Shown here one piece after another: positions 32,935 to 36,171 of a stretch of 36,171 bases of DNA. Both the position numbers and the translations under genes were made by a program. The stretch is taken from NCBI GenBank assembly GCA_002307055.1, contig DBTM01000092.1:1-36171 (forward strand). The letters run 5' to 3'. The notes beneath the pieces are model-generated. The model saw nothing but the letters and a program-made list of their open reading frames with translations. It ran no database searches and was not told where the DNA came from. Numbering within the stretch: position 1 is the stretch's first letter; every line of letters begins with the position of its first letter. Source of the stretch: Clostridiales bacterium UBA1316 (GTDB lineage: Bacteria; Bacillota; Clostridia; Oscillospirales; Oscillospiraceae).

Positions 32935-33360
32935 ATGTATTCAGAAAAAGTAATGGAGCATTTTGCAAACCCGCGCAATGTGGGAGAGCTCGAAGACGCA
33001 AATGCCGTTGGGCAGGTAGGCAACCCGAAATGCGGCGATATTATGAAAATCTATATGAAGATCAATAATGATATCATTGAGGATATCAAATTCAAGACTT
33101 TCGGCTGCGGCGCCGCGATTGCCACCTCGTCAATGGCCACTGAGCTTGTCAAAGGCAAATCGATTCAAGAGGCGCTTAAGCTGACAAACTCAGCAGTAGC
33201 CGAAGCGCTCGACGGACTGCCCCCCGCAAAGCTCCACTGCTCTGTGCTCGCAGAGGAAGGCATCAAATCCGCCATCGCCGATTACTATAAGCGCCAGGGC
33301 ATCGACCCCGAGCCAATCGTCGGCTGCGCATGCGACTGCAGTGAGTGCCACAAGGAATGA
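32935..33360 (+). CDS. iscU: Fe-S cluster assembly scaffold (IscU/NifU N-terminal type)
   Basis: A 141-residue scaffold on which NifS builds clusters. Three ligand cysteines are present: GNPKCGDIM, KTFGCGAAIATSS and KLHCSVLAEEG. The C-terminal tail VGCACDCSECHKE is extra Cys-rich sequence beyond the standard IscU, possibly metal-binding. AGGAGATATAAGC precedes the ATG. It is third in the nifS-nadA-iscU operon. Confidence 0.93.
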   Translation: MYSEKVMEHFANPRNVGELEDANAVGQVGNPKCGDIMKIYMKINNDIIEDIKFKTFGCGAAIATSSMATELVKGKSIQEALKLTNSAVAEALDGLPPAKLHCSVLAEEGIKSAIADYYKRQGIDPEPIVGCACDCSECHKE

Positions 33361-33384
33361 TCAGGCAGCATAATTATTAATAAA

Positions 33385-33427
33385 GAAATGAGCCGGTTCG
33401 CTTTAAAGCGGACCGGTTCATTTCTTA
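33385..33427 (+). terminator. Terminator after iscU
   Basis: A nearly perfect 20-bp stem, GAAATGA-CCGGTT-CGCTTT with its complement (33385-33424, two G-T wobbles), followed by TTCTT. Confidence 0.75.
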
Positions 33428-33461
33428 CGCTGTTTCTGCAAGACGCACTGTCACGCAGTTG

Positions 33462-33475
33462 ATGGGGGCAGAATA
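33462..33475 (+). promoter_or_regulatory. Weak sigma-K-type -10 upstream of dpaA
   Basis: AATAGAATA upstream of dpaA is one mismatch from the sigma-K -10 form CATANNNTA, with AC about 17 bases before it. Known regulation of spoVF by sigma-K in Bacillus makes it worth noting, but the match is short. Confidence 0.3.
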
Positions 33476-33517
33476 GAATAAACGGAAATACTCGGGGTTA
33501 ATTAAGGAGGCAATCTA

Positions 33518-34387
33518 ATGAAATTTGCAGTTATAGGAGGCGACATGCGTCAGGCGAAGCTGGCTGAATTGCTGGCAGCCGACGGGCATTCGGTTTCGAC
33601 TTTTGCAATAGACAAAATACGTCTTGAAGGCAGTGTTACGCAGAAAACACTCATCAGAGAAGCAGCTGATGATGCCGGATGCGTTATCATGCCGCTGCCC
33701 GTTACCTCGCGGGAGGGGATGCTGAACAGTCCCCTGAGCGGGGGGCTGCATACGACGCGCGAGATACTCTCCGTTCTGCGCCCGGAGCAGATTTTATGCG
33801 CGGGACGCATAGATGCCGCAACGCGTGAGCTTGCCGATTCGATGGGCATCCAGCTGATTGATTATCTGGAGCGGGAAGAGCTTGCCGTGGCAAACGCCGT
33901 TGCGGCGGCAGAGGGGGCCATCCAGCTCATCATGGAGGAAACACCGATTACAATATGCCATTCGCGCTGCCTGGTCATCGGCTTCGGGCGTATCGGGAAG
34001 ATATTGTGCCACAGGCTGCGCGGGCTGGGAGCCTTCGTGACCGCTACAGCGCGCAGCTATGCTGATTTGGCGTGGATTAAGGCGTATGGCTATGATGCGG
34101 AAGAAACCGGAAACATCGACGCGTCGCTGGCAAAGTATGATGTCGTCATCAATACGGTACCGGCAAGGGTGCTGGGTGAAAACAGGCTCTCCATACTCAA
34201 ACGAGGCTGCCTATGTCTTGATTTGGCATCTAAACCGGGCGGTATGGATTTTTCAGCCGCATCCAAGCTCGGCGTCAAAGCGGTTTGGGCACTCAGCCTG
34301 CCGGGTGAGGTTGCACCCGTCACATCCGGTGCGATCATCAGGGATACTATTTATAATATCCTGAAGGAAAAGGGCATTGCGTTATGA
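33518..34387 (+). CDS. dpaA: Dipicolinate synthase subunit A
   Basis: Oxidoreductase-like subunit that, with DpaB, converts the dihydrodipicolinate-pathway intermediate into dipicolinic acid, the spore-core solute. It is 289 residues. An N-terminal fragment FAVIGGDMRQAKLAELL is followed by a Rossmann segment CLVIGFGRIGKILCHRLRGL (about 148-167), then DVVINTVPARVL and LDLASKPGGMDF. AATTAAGGAGGCAATCT gives a strong ribosome site. The stop overlaps dpaB (ATGA). Confidence 0.95.
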   Translation: MKFAVIGGDMRQAKLAELLAADGHSVSTFAIDKIRLEGSVTQKTLIREAADDAGCVIMPLPVTSREGMLNSPLSGGLHTTREILSVLRPEQILCAGRIDAATRELADSMGIQLIDYLEREELAVANAVAAAEGAIQLIMEETPITICHSRCLVIGFGRIGKILCHRLRGLGAFVTATARSYADLAWIKAYGYDAEETGNIDASLAKYDVVINTVPARVLGENRLSILKRGCLCLDLASKPGGMDFSAASKLGVKAVWALSLPGEVAPVTSGAIIRDTIYNILKEKGIAL

Positions 34388-34974
34388 TTTCAAAAAACAT
34401 CGGTTTCGCCTTCTGCGGCTCGTACTGTACATTCGAAAAAGCAATCGGGGCATTACAAAATATCTGTGAGATATACGAAAACGTGATACCTGTGATGTCG
34501 GAGAACGCTTATAAAACTGACAGCCGTTTCGGTACAGCGCAGAGCTTTATTGACAGGATAGAAACGCTCTGCGGCAAAAAAATCATCCATACAATCAGCA
34601 GCGCTGAGCCAATTGGGCCTCAAGCTCTTTTAGACTTACTGATTATTGCCCCCTGTACCGGTAATACAATTGCTAAACTCGCTTCCGGTGTTACAGACTC
34701 CAGCGTAACAATGGCCGCCAAGGCCCATCTCCGCAACCAGAAGCCAATTCTGATTGCTGTTTCAACCAATGACGGTTTATCCGGGAATGCTTCAAATGTC
34801 GGGGCGCTTCTTAACAGAAAAAATTATTACTTCGTCCCGTATTATCAGGATGACCCGATGAAGAAGCCAAGCTCCATCGTCGCCGACTTTAATCTGCTGC
34901 CCATTGCCGCGGAAGCGGCACTCAAGAGTATACAGCTGCAGCCGGTGTTATGTGCGGCACCTAATGCTACATAG
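34384..34974 (+). CDS. dpaB: Dipicolinate synthase subunit B
   Basis: A 196-residue flavoprotein-like subunit of dipicolinate synthase. Family features are NIGFAFCGSYCTFEKAIGAL at the start, IIHTISSAEPIGPQALLDLL, IIAPCTGNTIAKLASGVTDS, and VSTNDGLSGNASNVGALLNR. It overlaps dpaA by 4 bases. The asd/dapG/dapA genes that follow it in Bacillus are absent. Confidence 0.95.
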   Translation: MISKNIGFAFCGSYCTFEKAIGALQNICEIYENVIPVMSENAYKTDSRFGTAQSFIDRIETLCGKKIIHTISSAEPIGPQALLDLLIIAPCTGNTIAKLASGVTDSSVTMAAKAHLRNQKPILIAVSTNDGLSGNASNVGALLNRKNYYFVPYYQDDPMKKPSSIVADFNLLPIAAEAALKSIQLQPVLCAAPNAT

Positions 34975-35001
34975 CAACCAACATGTGAAATGCACGCGGG
35001 A

Positions 35002-35063
35002 AAAGGGGCTGCCGCAGAATGCCGGGCGATTCATAGCACCTGACGTTTCGCGGCAGCCTCTTT
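35002..35063. terminator. Long-stem terminator between the convergent dpaB and metA genes
   Basis: AAAGGGGCTGCCGC (35002-35015) pairs with GCGGCAGCCTCTTT (35050-35063), about 13 bp with a long loop. Runs of A/T at each end allow use in both directions. Confidence 0.65.
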
Positions 35064-35072
35064 AGTGTTGCA

Positions 35073-35993
35073 TTATTCCCCGATCTTTTCGATATCGTAC
35101 GGTGTTGTTTGATACACGTAATAGTTAAGCCAGTTGGTGTAGAGGAGCTGGGCGTGGGCGCGCCAGGTGACGATGGGGGGCAGCAACGGGTCGTCATTCT
35201 GAAAATAATGCTTCGGGACATCGATATTAAGGCCTTTTTTTATGTCTCTGTCGTATTCCAGCGCCAATGTATCCGAATCGTATTCGGGGTGTCCTGTGAT
35301 AAAGAATCGGCGGTTATCTTCTGACTTGACGGCAAAAACGCCGGCCTCGTCTGATACGGACATGAGTTCAAGCTCAGGAACCTTCAGGACATCCTCTTCC
35401 AGCATGCCGGTGTAGCGGGAGTGCGGGACATTGAACACATCGTCAAAACCGCGGAAAAACGGTGACTGCGGCTTTAAAACATTGTGCCGAAAGACACCGG
35501 ATATTTTTTTTGGCAGCTGAACCTTCTTTATTCCGTAATGATAATACAGACCAGCCTGAGCACCCCAGCAGATGTGAAACGTCGAATGGACATTATGCGA
35601 GGTCCAATCCATGATTGTGCAGAGCTCCGGCCAGTAGTCAACATCTTTAAAATCGAGATTTTCAACAGGCGCACCCGTAATAATCATTCCGTCATAATGA
35701 TTATTTTTAATTTTGTCAAATGATGTATAAAAAGCTTCAAGGTGCTGGGAATCGACGTTTTTTGCCTCATGACTGATCGTCTGCAGAAATTCGAATTCAA
35801 TCTGCAGCGGTGTATTCGACAGCTTCCTTAAAAGCTGTGTCTCGGTCACGATTTTTGTCGGCATGAGATTGAGTATCAGAAATTTCAAAGGGCGGATATC
35901 TTGATGTACCGCAACGGAGGATGTCATCACAAAGATGTTCTCATTTTCGAGAATGTCCTTAGCCGGCAGTGAATCGGGAATTTTAATTGGCAT
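35073..35993 (-). CDS. metA: Homoserine O-acyltransferase MetA, predicted acetyl-CoA specific
   Basis: First committed enzyme of methionine synthesis, activating homoserine, 306 residues. The start IKIPDSLPAKDILENENIFV is typical. The catalytic residues fall at the family positions: Cys142 (in HICWGAQAG), His235 and Glu237 (FITGHPEYD). Residue 111 is Glu (GAPVE). In the family Glu here was shown to favour acetyl-CoA, Gly succinyl-CoA, so the product is probably O-acetylhomoserine. AAGGAGTACGAAA precedes the ATG. Confidence 0.95.
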   Translation of the reverse strand: MPIKIPDSLPAKDILENENIFVMTSSVAVHQDIRPLKFLILNLMPTKIVTETQLLRKLSNTPLQIEFEFLQTISHEAKNVDSQHLEAFYTSFDKIKNNHYDGMIITGAPVENLDFKDVDYWPELCTIMDWTSHNVHSTFHICWGAQAGLYYHYGIKKVQLPKKISGVFRHNVLKPQSPFFRGFDDVFNVPHSRYTGMLEEDVLKVPELELMSVSDEAGVFAVKSEDNRRFFITGHPEYDSDTLALEYDRDIKKGLNIDVPKHYFQNDDPLLPPIVTWRAHAQLLYTNWLNYYVYQTTPYDIEKIGE

Positions 35994-36011
35994 TTTCGTA
36001 CTCCTTAATAA

Positions 36012-36046
36012 TAAAAAAGCTGAAAGAGGGTATAAATAGTATCAGC
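36012..36046 (-). terminator. Possible attenuator hairpin in the metA leader
   Basis: On -, GCTGA ... TCAGC (36046-36019) is followed by TTTTTT, between the metA promoter and its ribosome site. The stem is only about 5 bp, so it is weak. Confidence 0.35.
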
Positions 36047-36066
36047 ATGCGTATTTGATTGCTTTT

Positions 36067-36095
36067 ATTATATTGTATGCGTACTTTAAAATCAA
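36067..36095 (-). promoter_or_regulatory. Sigma-A promoter of metA
   Basis: Read on -, TTGATT (36095-36090), 17-base spacer, TATAAT (36072-36067). The leader to the ATG is about 65 bases and contains no SAM riboswitch or T-box. Confidence 0.75.
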
Positions 36096-36171
36096 TACGG
36101 GATATGCTTTTAAGAAAATTCATAAAAAAAGGGCAAAAAATGAGAGAAAAGGGGGTTGACATCGGAGGGGT

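Noticed and set aside
36150..36171. TTGACA near 36155 as a promoter of a following gene.
   Set aside because: The window ends before any -10 could be seen, so it cannot be supported.

Overview
The window comes from an endospore-forming Bacillota, most likely a class Clostridia anaerobe. The evidence is the distal half of a sigma-K gene, both dipicolinate synthase subunits, a large Alu-type SRP RNA, several S-layer-homology (SLH) proteins and GTG/TTG starts behind strong Shine-Dalgarno sequences. The genus cannot be fixed from sequence alone.

Region 1 (1-4593, +) is a cobalt operon. It holds the 3' part of a heavy-metal P1B ATPase followed by cbiQ, cbiO, cbiM and cbiN, tightly packed or overlapping. 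Region 2 (about 4640-19600, +) starts with a promoter, a cobalamin riboswitch and an intrinsic terminator, then a DUF2292/YezD-like small gene. Four secreted or anchored proteins follow: a surface protein resembling Bacteroides B12-binding surface lipoproteins, a 1920-aa SLH giant with two DUF4430 (transcobalamin C-terminal-like) domains, an alpha6/alpha6-barrel SLH protein, and a membrane-anchored DUF4430 protein. It ends with an ECF T component and one polypeptide fusing two ABC ATPases to an S component. I read this as a Gram-positive cobalamin capture and import system whose extracellular parts mirror, as separate proteins, the two domains of animal intrinsic factor/transcobalamin.

Region 3 (19.6-23.1 kb, +) holds a GC-rich, heavily base-paired stretch that looks like a large structured RNA without a protein partner. 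Small ORFs and a large serine recombinase follow; the recombinase reads directly into the 3' half of sigK. This is the right boundary of a skin-like sigK-interrupting element. The 5' half of sigK is not in the window, so the cobalt/cobalamin loci may lie inside the element, but this is unproven.

Region 4 (23.2-36.2 kb) is mostly housekeeping and sporulation. It contains an M23 peptidase with a clear promoter and two palindromes (+), a CPA2 antiporter (-), the SRP RNA-dnaX-ybaB-ogt cluster (-), two tandem paralogous 32-33 aa membrane peptides (-), an SLH protein (-), nifS-nadA-iscU behind an 18-bp palindrome (+), dpaA-dpaB (+) and metA (-). No CRISPR array, rRNA or tRNA was recognised.
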